Source: Ilumatobacteraceae bacterium
GTDB lineage: Bacteria; Actinomycetota; Acidimicrobiia; Acidimicrobiales; Ilumatobacteraceae
NCBI GenBank assembly: GCA_016462185.1
Contig: JAEMTQ010000006.1
Span: 1 to 35,464 of the forward strand
DNA length: 35,464 nucleotides
Reading direction: 5' to 3'
Shown here in pieces: positions 19,055 through 28,324 of the stretch; the stretch's first letter is position 1; every line of letters begins with the position of its first letter. The notes beneath the pieces were generated by a model. It searched no databases and had not been told where the DNA came from. It was given only the letters and a program-made list of their open reading frames with translations. A program made the position numbers and the translations under genes.

Positions 19055-19612
19055 TTACACTTCCAATAGTTCTTGCTCTTTGCGCCCAAACGCCTTGTCA
19101 ACAGCCTCAACCGTTGACTGGGTCATTTGTTCGAGTTCTTTTTCTGCACGGTCAAGATCATCTTGAGAAATATCTCCATCTTTTTGCGCAGTCTCCAAAA
19201 CTTTTCTTGCGTCACGACGAATGCTTCTCACGGTAACGCGACCTTCTTCAGCCATATTTTTCACAACTTTCACAAACTCTTTGCGTCGCTCTTCGGTCAA
19301 AGCAGGAAAATTCAATCGAATCACGACGCCGTCGTTGCTCGGCGAAAGTCCGAGGTCGCTCGACTGCAATGCGCGCTCAATTGCGGCGATTGAGCCACGA
19401 TCATGCGGCTTTACAACCAACATTCTGGCTTCTGGAACTTGAAACGATGCGAGTTGCTGCAACGGCACGTATGCGCCGTAGTACTCGACCTGCAATCTTT
19501 CAACTAGTGACGCGTTGGCACGACCAGTTCGTACGCCGAGAAACTGTGCTTGGACATGCTCTACGGCTTTGCCCATCTTCTCCATTGCGTCTAGCAGTGT
19601 TTCTTCAATCAC
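19055..19612 (-). CDS. frr: Ribosome recycling factor
   Basis: 185 aa; [76 protein letters not shown]. Confidence 0.97.
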   Translation of the reverse strand: MIEETLLDAMEKMGKAVEHVQAQFLGVRTGRANASLVERLQVEYYGAYVPLQQLASFQVPEARMLVVKPHDRGSIAAIERALQSSDLGLSPSNDGVVIRLNFPALTEERRKEFVKVVKNMAEEGRVTVRSIRRDARKVLETAQKDGDISQDDLDRAEKELEQMTQSTVEAVDKAFGRKEQELLEV

Positions 19613-20346
19613 CCGACGAGCGTCCCGATCTTTTGGCCCTCAAGAATTTTTCGTACGTTTCCTTTTTCTAGAAGATTAAAAACAACGATCGGCAATTTGT
19701 TGTCCATACAGAAAGTAATCGCGGTTGAGTCCATAACTTTAAGACCCTTGCTGATCACATCTAAATAACTGATCTCGTCAAACCGGGTCGCCGTTTTATC
19801 TTTCTTCGGATCTGCCGTATAAACACCGTCAACACCCGAGTGCGTACCTTTCAAAATTGCTTGGGCCGAAATTTCTGCGGCGCGCAATGCTGCCGCCGTG
19901 TCGGTCGTAAAGAACGGGTTGCCCGTGCCACCAGCCAAAATCACGATGCGACCTTTTTCAAGATGACGTTCGGCGCGACGACGAATGTATGGCTCGGCAA
20001 CTTTCGGCATCTCTACTGCGGTCATCACCCGCGAAAACTGACCCACGCGCTCAAATGCGTCTTGCAACGCCAAGGCGTTCATCACGGTTGCGATCATTCC
20101 CATGTAGTCGGCTTGAGCCTGGTCCATGCCTTGACCCGCACCTTTGAGTCCGCGCCAAAAGTTACCCCCGCCGACAACTACGGCGATATCAACATCTAGG
20201 TCGCGACGCGTTTCATGCAACTCAGTTGCAATCTGGTGCAATACATCTGAGTCAAGACCAAAACCACTCGGTTCGGCAAGCGCCTCACCCGATAATTTTA
20301 AAACCACCCGCTTCCAACGAGGATTCGCGGACGTCGCACCAGCCAT
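19609..20346 (-). CDS. pyrH: UMP kinase
   Basis: 245 aa; [69 protein letters not shown]. Confidence 0.97.
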   Translation of the reverse strand: MAGATSANPRWKRVVLKLSGEALAEPSGFGLDSDVLHQIATELHETRRDLDVDIAVVVGGGNFWRGLKGAGQGMDQAQADYMGMIATVMNALALQDAFERVGQFSRVMTAVEMPKVAEPYIRRRAERHLEKGRIVILAGGTGNPFFTTDTAAALRAAEISAQAILKGTHSGVDGVYTADPKKDKTATRFDEISYLDVISKGLKVMDSTAITFCMDNKLPIVVFNLLEKGNVRKILEGQKIGTLVG

Positions 20347-20350
20347 GGCT

Positions 20351-21139
20351 CTAGCCTATTTCAACCTGCGCAAAGCGAATAATTTTGGCTGCGCCAATCA
20401 CTGATGCCACAGACTGCTTGTCATCCTTGGCGTATGGCTGTTCAAGCAGACACACATCTTTGAAGAAACCGGTCACTCGACCGTCAACAATCTTGGCAAT
20501 CGCTTGTTCAGGTTTGCCTTCGTTACGTGTAACGACTTCAAGTGTTGCGCGCTCGGCGGCGACAACCGACTCTGGCACATCGGCCTTGGTCAAATATTTT
20601 GGTCGAGCAAATGCGATGTGCACAGCAACATCATGCGCCAACTCTTCGTTCGCGCCATTCATTTCAACAAGCACACCGTTGATTCCGCGACCACCTTGAA
20701 GGTGCGAGTACGAACCGATTGTGCAGCCAGCCACACCTTCGAGACGAACAACATCACCGATCTCAATTTTTTCTTTAAGCAAAATCTTCAGGTCTTCAAG
20801 TTTGGTGGCTCGCTCGGCAATTGACGCCTCGCCTTTTTCGAGCACCAATGCAACAAGTGCATCTGCTTCGGCTTTGAAGCCGTCGCTGCTGGCTACGAAG
20901 TCAGTCTCACATTTGAGTTTGACCATTGCGCCAACGTTGCCCTTTACCAAGAGAGCAACAACGCCTTGAGCGTTGTCACGATCATCACGCTTCGCACTCG
21001 CCGACAAACCTTTTTCGCGAAGCCACAATTTGGCAGCCTCTAAATCACCGTTTGCTTCTTCAAGTGCTTTTTTGCAATCCATCATTCCGGCGCCAGTTGC
21101 CTGACGCAGAACTTGTACTTCTTTTGCTGAAAATGCCAT
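20351..21139 (-). CDS. tsf: Elongation factor Ts
   Basis: 262 aa; [53 protein letters not shown]. Confidence 0.97.
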   Translation of the reverse strand: MAFSAKEVQVLRQATGAGMMDCKKALEEANGDLEAAKLWLREKGLSASAKRDDRDNAQGVVALLVKGNVGAMVKLKCETDFVASSDGFKAEADALVALVLEKGEASIAERATKLEDLKILLKEKIEIGDVVRLEGVAGCTIGSYSHLQGGRGINGVLVEMNGANEELAHDVAVHIAFARPKYLTKADVPESVVAAERATLEVVTRNEGKPEQAIAKIVDGRVTGFFKDVCLLEQPYAKDDKQSVASVIGAAKIIRFAQVEIG

Positions 21140-21154
21140 CGTGATCAGTTCTGC

Positions 21155-22036
21155 CTATTTCGTCTCTGGTTTTGTCTCGGCTGCTGGTGCAACTTTTGCG
21201 TCGCGCTTAGCCATCGCTGCTACTGCTTGAGCCTTTGCGGCTTCTTGCTGTGATTCGAAAATTGCTTGTTCAGCAGGTGTGCGAGTGTTAACCGGTGCAG
21301 GCGGCACTGTTGTGCCAGTTGTTGTTGGTGCAGCACGCGGAGTCATTTTCTCTGCGATGTAGCGACCTTCAATTACTGCTTCGGCGATTACTCGTGCCAT
21401 CAATTCGTTCGCACGAATCGCGTCATCATTGCCCGGAATTGGGTAATCAATAATGTCTGGGTTCACATTTGTGTCGACCACAGCAATTACTGGGATGCCA
21501 AGTTTGCGAGCTTCGGTAACCGCGATGTGCTCTTTGAGAGTGTCAAGTACGAAAATTGCATTCGGACGACGACCCATCGAGCTGATGCCCGACAAGTTGC
21601 GTTGCAACTTCTCGAGTTCGCGACTAATCAACAATGCTTCTTTCTTTGGCATGAGTTCAAACTCGCCTGTCTCACGAAGGCGCTCGTACTCTTGCATTTT
21701 GCTGACACGCTTTGAAATCGTGTCGAAGTTTGTCAACATTCCACCCAACCAACGCTCGTTGACATAGGGCATGCCACAATGTTGAGCAAAAAGTCGAACT
21801 GGATCTTGTGCTTGCTTCTTTGTTCCGACGAACAAAATGTTGCCACCATTGGCTACAAGGTCGCGCACGAAGCGGTAAGCCTCTTCGATTCGAACAAGAG
21901 TCTGTTCAAGATCGATGATGTAAATGCCGTTGCGCTCTCCATAAATGAAGCGCTGCATTCGCGGGTCCCAACGGGCTGTGCGATGACCGAAGTGAACTCC
22001 AGCCTCAAGCATCTGACGCATGCTGATAATTGCCAT
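21155..22036 (-). CDS. rpsB: 30S ribosomal protein S2
   Basis: [55 protein letters not shown]. Start moved to ATG 22036 (MAIISMRQ...), preceded by AAAGG. Confidence 0.96.
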   Translation of the reverse strand: MAIISMRQMLEAGVHFGHRTARWDPRMQRFIYGERNGIYIIDLEQTLVRIEEAYRFVRDLVANGGNILFVGTKKQAQDPVRLFAQHCGMPYVNERWLGGMLTNFDTISKRVSKMQEYERLRETGEFELMPKKEALLISRELEKLQRNLSGISSMGRRPNAIFVLDTLKEHIAVTEARKLGIPVIAVVDTNVNPDIIDYPIPGNDDAIRANELMARVIAEAVIEGRYIAEKMTPRAAPTTTGTTVPPAPVNTRTPAEQAIFESQQEAAKAQAVAAMAKRDAKVAPAAETKPETK

Positions 22037-22050
22037 AACTAATTGCCTTT

Positions 22051-22093
22051 CTGTGGTTTGAGTGCACAACCCTCGGCGCCGAAGCGACCACAG
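22051..22093 (-). promoter_or_regulatory. Candidate structured rpsB mRNA leader
   Basis: Minus-strand CTGTGGT (22093-22087) can pair with ACCACAG (22057-22051), enclosing an inner CTTCG-GCGC-CGAGG hairpin; the 3' arm abuts the AAAGG Shine-Dalgarno. Confidence 0.4.
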
Positions 22094-22177
22094 GATGAAA
22101 GTCGTGCAATTTAATAGTGGGATATGAATTTCAATTACTTCAACTAGCCCCGAAATCCTAACCGTCAGAAGCTCAAA

Positions 22178-22702
22178 TCAGCACTGGTGATTAGCCGAAT
22201 TCTTGCCTTGATCCATGGCCGACCCACTCACCAGAACGGCCAGGTTTCGTGACTTCGTGAACCCTGCCAAATACGGCATCGGATCAACGTATTGTGCGCC
22301 GTCACGTGTTGCACCATTGCCTGATTCGCGCACGCCAAAATAAAGCCTCAGCCCAGACATCGCGATCTGCTGCCCCGCATAGACCACATCGCCGGCCCGC
22401 AATTTAGTTTCGGCGATTCTGCCATAGGTAATTTTCTTCTTGTCACGTGTTAATAAAACTAAATATTTGATTCGACCAACCTCGCCCGAGTAACTGATCA
22501 CACCGTCGGTCGCCGCCAAAATTGGTTGAGCGCTCTCAAGTTGCAACTCGATGCCCCGGTTACCTGCACATTGCTCACACTTTGGTGCGCGAAATTGATC
22601 GATCACGACAACGCTGCTCATGTCTTGAACAGGGTTTCGAAATTGACACGACGAGAAATTTGGCGCAGCCAAAAAAATAGTTGCAATTAGCCCAGCAAGC
22701 AC
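22178..22702 (-). CDS. Degenerate M23/LytM-like protein (probably catalytically inactive)
   Basis: Signal or anchor N-terminus and M23-like beta core (AGNRGIELQLESAQPILAATDGVISYSGEVGRIKYLVLLT, KLRAGDVVYAGQQIAMSG, LYFGVR); genomic position next to rpsB. Confidence 0.65.
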   Translation of the reverse strand: MLAGLIATIFLAAPNFSSCQFRNPVQDMSSVVVIDQFRAPKCEQCAGNRGIELQLESAQPILAATDGVISYSGEVGRIKYLVLLTRDKKKITYGRIAETKLRAGDVVYAGQQIAMSGLRLYFGVRESGNGATRDGAQYVDPMPYLAGFTKSRNLAVLVSGSAMDQGKNSANHQC

Positions 22703-22708
22703 GACTAA

Positions 22709-23473
22709 TTAAGCGACGTCAGCGGCAGCGAGTCGTGAGCGAAGTTGCAACACCGCTTTGGTGTGAATCTGCGATACACGACTTTCAGTAACACCAAGCA
22801 CTTCACCGATTTCGCCGAGTGTCAAATTTTCTTCGTAGTACAAAACCAACACCGTTCTTTCGCGTTCAGGAAGTCGCTTTATTTCACTGCGCATGATCTT
22901 GCGCAGTTCGGTCGCTTCAACAACTGCGTCAGGACTCGGCACATATGAAGCACCGCCATGTGTAGACGCAGGCGTGTTGTCGGCAACCACATGATCTAAC
23001 GGACCAACCGCACTTGAGGCGATCTCTGTCAACCACTTTTCGAGGTCACCGCTATTGATTTTTAATTTTGCCGCTAATTCTTCATCGGTTGGTGCGCGTT
23101 TTAATTCGTGCTCGAGATCTGAAATTGCGTTCTCAACTGTTCGAGCCTTAGATCGAACACTGCGCGGAACCCAATCGAGCGATCGCAAACTATCCAAAAT
23201 TGCGCCCCTAATTCTCGGTATCGCATAAGTCTCAAACTTGAAACCCAATGCCGGGTCAAACCGATCGATCGCGTTCATCAAACCAAACACACCCGAACTA
23301 ACTAAGTCACCAATTTCGACACGCTTGGGCAAACCAGCCGCGAGTCGACCCGCGACAAACTTGACAAGCGATGCGTAGTGAACGACCAGCCACTCGCGAG
23401 CGAGAGGGTCTTTGTTGCCGTGCCACTTCTCCCATGCTTGATCAATCGTCAGACGAACAGGCAGTGCGTTCAT
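22709..23473 (-). CDS. whiG: FliA/WhiG-family RNA polymerase sigma factor
   Basis: Sigma region 2 (DLVSSGVFGLMNAIDRFDPALGFKFETYAIPRIRGAILDSLRSLDWVPRSVR) and region 4 (LPERERTVLVLYYEENLTLGEIGEVLGVTESRVSQIHTKAVLQLR). Confidence 0.93.
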   Translation of the reverse strand: MNALPVRLTIDQAWEKWHGNKDPLAREWLVVHYASLVKFVAGRLAAGLPKRVEIGDLVSSGVFGLMNAIDRFDPALGFKFETYAIPRIRGAILDSLRSLDWVPRSVRSKARTVENAISDLEHELKRAPTDEELAAKLKINSGDLEKWLTEIASSAVGPLDHVVADNTPASTHGGASYVPSPDAVVEATELRKIMRSEIKRLPERERTVLVLYYEENLTLGEIGEVLGVTESRVSQIHTKAVLQLRSRLAAADVA

Positions 23474-24354
23474 GCTCGGGGGTGCGATGCGCCATACGCA
23501 GATTTGAGACGCTCTTTGCTGACTTGGGTGTATCGCTGAGTTGTTGCGACATCCGAATGGCCGAGCAACTCTTGCACTGCCCGCAAGTCGGCGCCGTTAT
23601 CTAATAAATGTGTGGCAAAAGTATGGCGCAAAGCATGCGGATGAGTCGGCGTCAGCGCACGCTCATCAATGATTCTTCGCACATCGCGAGGAGCAAGACG
23701 ACCGCCTCGCGCGTTCAAGAACAACGCCACTGCTTCACTCTTTTTTTCAGTCACTTCACTGCGACATTTCAACCAAATCTTGACTGCACCAATGCTTGGC
23801 TCACTTACGGGTATGCGTCGCTCTTTAGAGCCCTTGCCCATAACAATGACCGTGTTGTTTCGCGCGTCGATGCTGTCGATATCCAGCGAACACAGTTCGC
23901 TGACACGAAGCCCACTGCCATAAAGCAGTTCAATTACTGCCGTGTCGCGTGTCGACTTCCACTCTGGCACCTCGGGGTCGTTACATGTCAACAACGCATT
24001 CAACTGCTCTTTGGTTAAAACTTTTGGCAATCGACCTGTGCCAGACGGCGTGCGCACACCAGTTGTCGGATCAGCCTTAATGGTTTTATTGCGCACGAGC
24101 CACGCAAAGTACCTTCGTATCGCTGCTAATTTTCGTGTCACGCTTCGCTTCGCTTGACGGTTAGTCGTTAAGAAGCTCAGATACTGTCGCACAACCTCGC
24201 GAGTCACATTTTTTGGCGAGTTAATTTTTTGGCGCGCTACCCAGTCTGCAAACTGCTTTACGTCGCTCGCATATGCACTCGTCGTGTGTGGTGAGGCAGC
24301 CGTCATCGACCCAATGAAGTCGTCGATATTCCACCCCGCCGCCATAGCAGTCAT
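23470..24354 (-). CDS. xerC: Tyrosine recombinase XerC/XerD family
   Basis: 294 aa; LLYGSGLRVSELCSLDIDSID, GKGSKERRIPVS, HPHALRHTFATHLLDNGADLRAVQELLGHSDVATTQRYTQVS (R-H-R-H-Y residues present). Confidence 0.93.
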   Translation of the reverse strand: MTAMAAGWNIDDFIGSMTAASPHTTSAYASDVKQFADWVARQKINSPKNVTREVVRQYLSFLTTNRQAKRSVTRKLAAIRRYFAWLVRNKTIKADPTTGVRTPSGTGRLPKVLTKEQLNALLTCNDPEVPEWKSTRDTAVIELLYGSGLRVSELCSLDIDSIDARNNTVIVMGKGSKERRIPVSEPSIGAVKIWLKCRSEVTEKKSEAVALFLNARGGRLAPRDVRRIIDERALTPTHPHALRHTFATHLLDNGADLRAVQELLGHSDVATTQRYTQVSKERLKSAYGASHPRA

Positions 24355-24366
24355 AACGGTATCTCT

Positions 24367-25524
24367 TTAGCTGTATCGCTGCCCGAATTCAATCACTTCC
24401 CACCAGCCAGAGTTATTGATCACCCAACCAAGTGCCTCTAGCCGACCAAGACAAATAGCAGCCTCTAATAACGGCACCCCAGTGCGCATGACGAACTCAT
24501 CTAACGTGAACGGCGCACCAACCATCATTGCCACAACATGTGCGTCACTCTCAGCAAGTCTTGGACGCGGATCAAATGAATTGTCGTTGGCCCTGCGATT
24601 ATCTAGACCGAGCGCCACCAAAATGTCGTCGACGTTTACAACTGGCAAACAACCTTGTTGCACCAACATATTTGTGCCCGCTGAAGCAATATTTCGTGGC
24701 GACCCAGGCACAGCCAGCACAGTGATGTCGCGCTTTTGCGCTTCGTCGACTGTGATCATCGACCCACCCCGATCTTTGCTTTCAACAACAACCAATACTT
24801 CACTCAGCGCTGCCAAAATTCTGTTGCGCAACGGAAATCGAAACGCCTCGGGTGGCGCACCTGGTGGTGATTCGCTGACCAGCGCACCAGCTTGGGCAAC
24901 GTTTCGCCACAAGTCTGCGTGCTCTTTTGGATAAACATAGTCAAGACCCGACGCAACGACGCCCACCGGCGCAGCTGCAATCGCTGACGCTGATTTCTTT
25001 TCGCGTGCGCGCAACACTCCATGATGAGCCCAAGCATCTATCCCCCGCGCTAAACCCGAAATCACACAAACACCATTCATCGCCAACTCAAATGCCAAGT
25101 GTGAAGTCATATAACGACCCGATGCTGTTGCGCTTCGAGTGCCAATCATGCCCACGCGCCTAGTCGCCAGAGCCTGCAAATCTCCTTGATAAAACAGCAC
25201 GGCAGGTGGCGATATGTCGTTCTTCAAACATCGCGGATAATTCTCTTCACTGATTAGAGCGACATGAATGCTCGCTTTTTTACACCGCCCCAAAATTTGT
25301 TGTTGCAAACTCAGGGTTGCATTCGCCCGCCACATTTGACCCAGCCCATTTTCTTGCATCAAAGCTGCGACAACAACGTGTGGCTTGGCCCGACCTTGCA
25401 CGACTGCCCACGCCGTTTGTGGATCGTGATACTTCAAGATTGTCGTCAGTCTCTTTGGTCCGATTTTTGGCAAAGCCGACAGCGATGCAGCGGCTAATTG
25501 CTCATTGCTCAAAATTGAACTCAT
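24367..25524 (-). CDS. dprA: DNA-processing protein DprA
   Basis: 385 aa; VGMIGTRSATASGRYMTSHLAFELAMNGVCVISGLARGIDAWAHHGVL, SESPPGAPPEAFRFPLRNRILAALSEVLVVVESKDRGGSMITVDEA. Confidence 0.94.
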   Translation of the reverse strand: MSSILSNEQLAAASLSALPKIGPKRLTTILKYHDPQTAWAVVQGRAKPHVVVAALMQENGLGQMWRANATLSLQQQILGRCKKASIHVALISEENYPRCLKNDISPPAVLFYQGDLQALATRRVGMIGTRSATASGRYMTSHLAFELAMNGVCVISGLARGIDAWAHHGVLRAREKKSASAIAAAPVGVVASGLDYVYPKEHADLWRNVAQAGALVSESPPGAPPEAFRFPLRNRILAALSEVLVVVESKDRGGSMITVDEAQKRDITVLAVPGSPRNIASAGTNMLVQQGCLPVVNVDDILVALGLDNRRANDNSFDPRPRLAESDAHVVAMMVGAPFTLDEFVMRTGVPLLEAAICLGRLEALGWVINNSGWWEVIEFGQRYS

Positions 25525-25526
25525 GG

Positions 25527-27089
25527 CTAGAAAACAAGTTCACGCGAGCGCAGACCCGACGCCAAGTCAACTCGCATCATCAGCGCCAAATTTAAGTGTG
25601 CATCATCTACAACTTCGGGCGCACCGTTCAAATCAGCAACCGTGCGCGCCACCCGCCGCACGCGGTGATATCCCCGACCAGTCAGATGACCAGCTTCTAG
25701 CTCTCGACGCAAACGTTGCTCGGCTTTTTTTGACAACGGTGCGACTGCATCTAGTTGCTCGCGGGTCAACGCCGAGTTGGCGCACTTGAATCTGGCAAAT
25801 GCAATCTGTCGCGCGTTCGCCACTCGCTTGGCAACCTCGCTTGTTGACTCGCCACGTTCAGGGCTGAGTAGTTCGTTCGTGTTTGGGCGCGACACCGCCA
25901 CGCGCAAATCAAATCGATCGAGCAGTGGACCAGAAAACCTTCGCAAGTATCTGGCACGTGCCGCGTCGTCGCATGTGCAAACACCTGGCGTTCCCTCGCC
26001 ACATGGACAAGGGTTAGTTGCCGCCACCAATAAAAATTTTGCTGGCATCACCACACTTGTTCTGGCTCGCGCCAGCCGCACAATGCCTTGTTCAAGTGGC
26101 TGACGCAACGCATCTAAAACTGACGGTGCAAACTCGCCTAACTCATCTAAAAACAACACACCATTGCTTGCCAAAGAAATTTCACCAGGTCGCATCAACG
26201 CTGTGCCACCGCCAACCATCGACACCATCGACGACGAGTGATGTGGCGCGCGATACGGCGCACGTCGAATAAGTCCGGCGTTTGGTGACTCGAGTTGCAC
26301 CGACGAATGCACCATCGTTGTCGAAATCGCCTCATCATCGGTTAGTGGCGGCAATAAACCCACAAGTCGCTCAGCCAACATTGTTTTGCCTGCACCAGGC
26401 GGACCAACCAACAACAAATGGTGCGCGCCCGCCGCGGCAATCTCAAGTGCGCGCCGCGCGACTGGTTGACCTTGCACATCGGCCAAGTCACGACTGTTTA
26501 GCGCAGTCGCATCTGCGCCGACATCACGATTCAAACTTGTTGACTCACCCGAATTTAGATCAAAACTTTTCGAGCATTGCCAATCGGCACGCCTAGATAA
26601 ACACTCAACTACGTCGCGCAAATTTTTTGCACTGTAAACCTGAGCAGGCGTTGCAGCACTGGCCTCAGCCAGGTTTTCGGGTGCAACAACTGCCATGCGA
26701 TCAGTGAGCGCCAATACCAATGGTGTTGCCCCACGCACGGGTCGCAACGAACCGTCTAGGCCTAACTCGGCGACAAACGCAAAATTTGCAAGTGCATCAA
26801 TAGCAACTACTTCTTGTGCTGCAAGCAGCCCAATGGCGATCGCCAAATCTAAACATGCACCAGACTTTCGATCACCAGTTGGTGCAAGATTCACCGTTAC
26901 TCTTCGCGTTGGCCACGGCAGACCGCACGACAAAAGTGCCGCTCGCACACGATCGCGGCTCTCACGACAAACTTCATCAGGTTGACCGACCACTGTGAAG
27001 CCTGGCAACCCGATGCCTGCGTGAACTTCGACATCTACGCGCGAACCACGCACACCCAGCAATGTCGCAGACCGAACTGATGCAAACAC
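25527..27089 (-). CDS. comM: YifB/ComM family Mg-chelatase-like AAA+ ATPase
   Basis: 520 aa; Walker A GPPGAGKTMLAERLVGLLPPL, APHHSSSMVSMVGGG, GVLFLDELGEF; GTG start with purine-rich SD. Confidence 0.95.
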   Translation of the reverse strand: MFASVRSATLLGVRGSRVDVEVHAGIGLPGFTVVGQPDEVCRESRDRVRAALLSCGLPWPTRRVTVNLAPTGDRKSGACLDLAIAIGLLAAQEVVAIDALANFAFVAELGLDGSLRPVRGATPLVLALTDRMAVVAPENLAEASAATPAQVYSAKNLRDVVECLSRRADWQCSKSFDLNSGESTSLNRDVGADATALNSRDLADVQGQPVARRALEIAAAGAHHLLLVGPPGAGKTMLAERLVGLLPPLTDDEAISTTMVHSSVQLESPNAGLIRRAPYRAPHHSSSMVSMVGGGTALMRPGEISLASNGVLFLDELGEFAPSVLDALRQPLEQGIVRLARARTSVVMPAKFLLVAATNPCPCGEGTPGVCTCDDAARARYLRRFSGPLLDRFDLRVAVSRPNTNELLSPERGESTSEVAKRVANARQIAFARFKCANSALTREQLDAVAPLSKKAEQRLRRELEAGHLTGRGYHRVRRVARTVADLNGAPEVVDDAHLNLALMMRVDLASGLRSRELVF

Positions 27090-27188
27090 TTTTGTTTTCC
27101 TTTGGTAGTTGTCCGTAGCTGACGTTTTTATTTGCCGACAATCAACATGACGCCAAATTGATTAACCAACCTGAGATACTTGAGCGCG

Positions 27189-27668
27189 ATGGCTTTTGAT
27201 CAAATTTCTCTGACTAGATGGTTCGGCCAATGTGTACGGCACACCAGCAACTCGGCTCAGCGCACAAGACGCGCTTTCAGAACCGCTGCGACGGTCAGCG
27301 TTCTCGCACTTTTCACAGTTTCATGCTCTGAGACCCCGCGAACGGCGACAAACTTTTGTCGTCAGCTGGCAAAAGAACTTCCGGGCATCACCCAGCCCAG
27401 TGCAACACAGGCCGAAGTTTCGTCGATGCTGGATCGATACAAACGGCTCGGCAAAGTTGCACCTCTGGCGATTGAAGCCGACTGGAAGTCGCTAACCGAA
27501 CTTCTCACTCTCGCTTCGCGCATGAACGCGACAGATTCCGAAAGCGTGCAAGCCGTTGTCGACATGTCGTATTCAACAAAAAAAGCTGCCGATGCCGCCG
27601 CAAAGTGGATTCTTGAAACGTGTGCTGTAGATATCTCGACTGGACTCAACGTCGGGCCAAGCGGTTAA
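27189..27668 (+). CDS. Putative secreted protein/lipoprotein of unknown function
   Basis: Hydrophobic N-terminal segment followed by Cys (ATVSVLALFTVSCSE, imperfect lipobox). ATG 27189 preferred over TTG 27180 because a GATACT hexamer sits at -14..-9. Confidence 0.6.
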   Translation: MAFDQISLTRWFGQCVRHTSNSAQRTRRAFRTAATVSVLALFTVSCSETPRTATNFCRQLAKELPGITQPSATQAEVSSMLDRYKRLGKVAPLAIEADWKSLTELLTLASRMNATDSESVQAVVDMSYSTKKAADAAAKWILETCAVDISTGLNVGPSG

Positions 27669-27683
27669 AAATTAAAACACAAC

Positions 27684-27701
27684 TCTGGCTCGCAAGCCAG
27701 A
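27684..27701. terminator. Stem-loop between convergent genes, likely bidirectional terminator
   Basis: Perfect 7-bp inverted repeat TCTGGCT-CGCA-AGCCAGA between the lipoprotein (+) and clpP (-) stops; A/T-rich on both sides. Confidence 0.6.
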
Positions 27702-27708
27702 AAAAGTT

Positions 27709-28299
27709 TTAGCGAATTTCTCCGCGCTTGACAATTACTTTGTCAGCCAAACCGTAATCACGGGCTTGCTCGGCTGTGAACCAGCGATCGCGCTCAGAGT
27801 CGGCTTGAATTTCTTCGAGCTTGCGTCCCGAGTGATGCGCCGTAAGTTTGGCCATGCTCAACTTGGTGTAGGCAAGTTGCTCGGCTTGAATCGCGATATC
27901 TGAGGCTTGACCACGCAAACCAGCGAGTGGTTGGTGCATCATGATGCGTGCGTTCGGTAGTGAATATCGCTTGCCCGCTGCTCCTGCAGTCAACAAAAAC
28001 TGACCCATTGAAGCCGCCAAACCCAAACAGACAGTTGCAACATCGCAAGACACAAATTGCATCGTGTCGTAGATCGCCATTCCAGCGGTGACAGAACCGC
28101 CAGGACTATTTATATATAGCCAGATATCTGCCTTTGGATCTTCGCCTTCAAGAAACAACAACTGGGCACAAACTTGGTTTGCAATGTCATCGTTGACATC
28201 GGTGCCGAGCATTACAACACGACTCTTGAGCAACCGCACAAAAATATCGCTACGCGAGTCGAAACCGCCTTCAAGGGCTACTGGAAGAATATTTGACAT
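27709..28299 (-). CDS. clpP: ATP-dependent Clp protease proteolytic subunit
   Basis: 196 aa; [58 protein letters not shown]. Confidence 0.96.
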   Translation of the reverse strand: MSNILPVALEGGFDSRSDIFVRLLKSRVVMLGTDVNDDIANQVCAQLLFLEGEDPKADIWLYINSPGGSVTAGMAIYDTMQFVSCDVATVCLGLAASMGQFLLTAGAAGKRYSLPNARIMMHQPLAGLRGQASDIAIQAEQLAYTKLSMAKLTAHHSGRKLEEIQADSERDRWFTAEQARDYGLADKVIVKRGEIR

Positions 28300-28324
28300 G
28301 CCTTGCAGGCTAGTGCGTTGTCAA

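Noticed and set aside
23470-24354. Integrase of a mobile element
   Set aside because: The recombinase sits in a conserved housekeeping block with dprA, comM and whiG, with no att repeats or cargo; XerC/D is the better call.
24416-24934. 172-aa ORF opposite dprA
   Set aside because: Antisense to dprA, Ser/Thr/Arg-rich shadow ORF without motifs.
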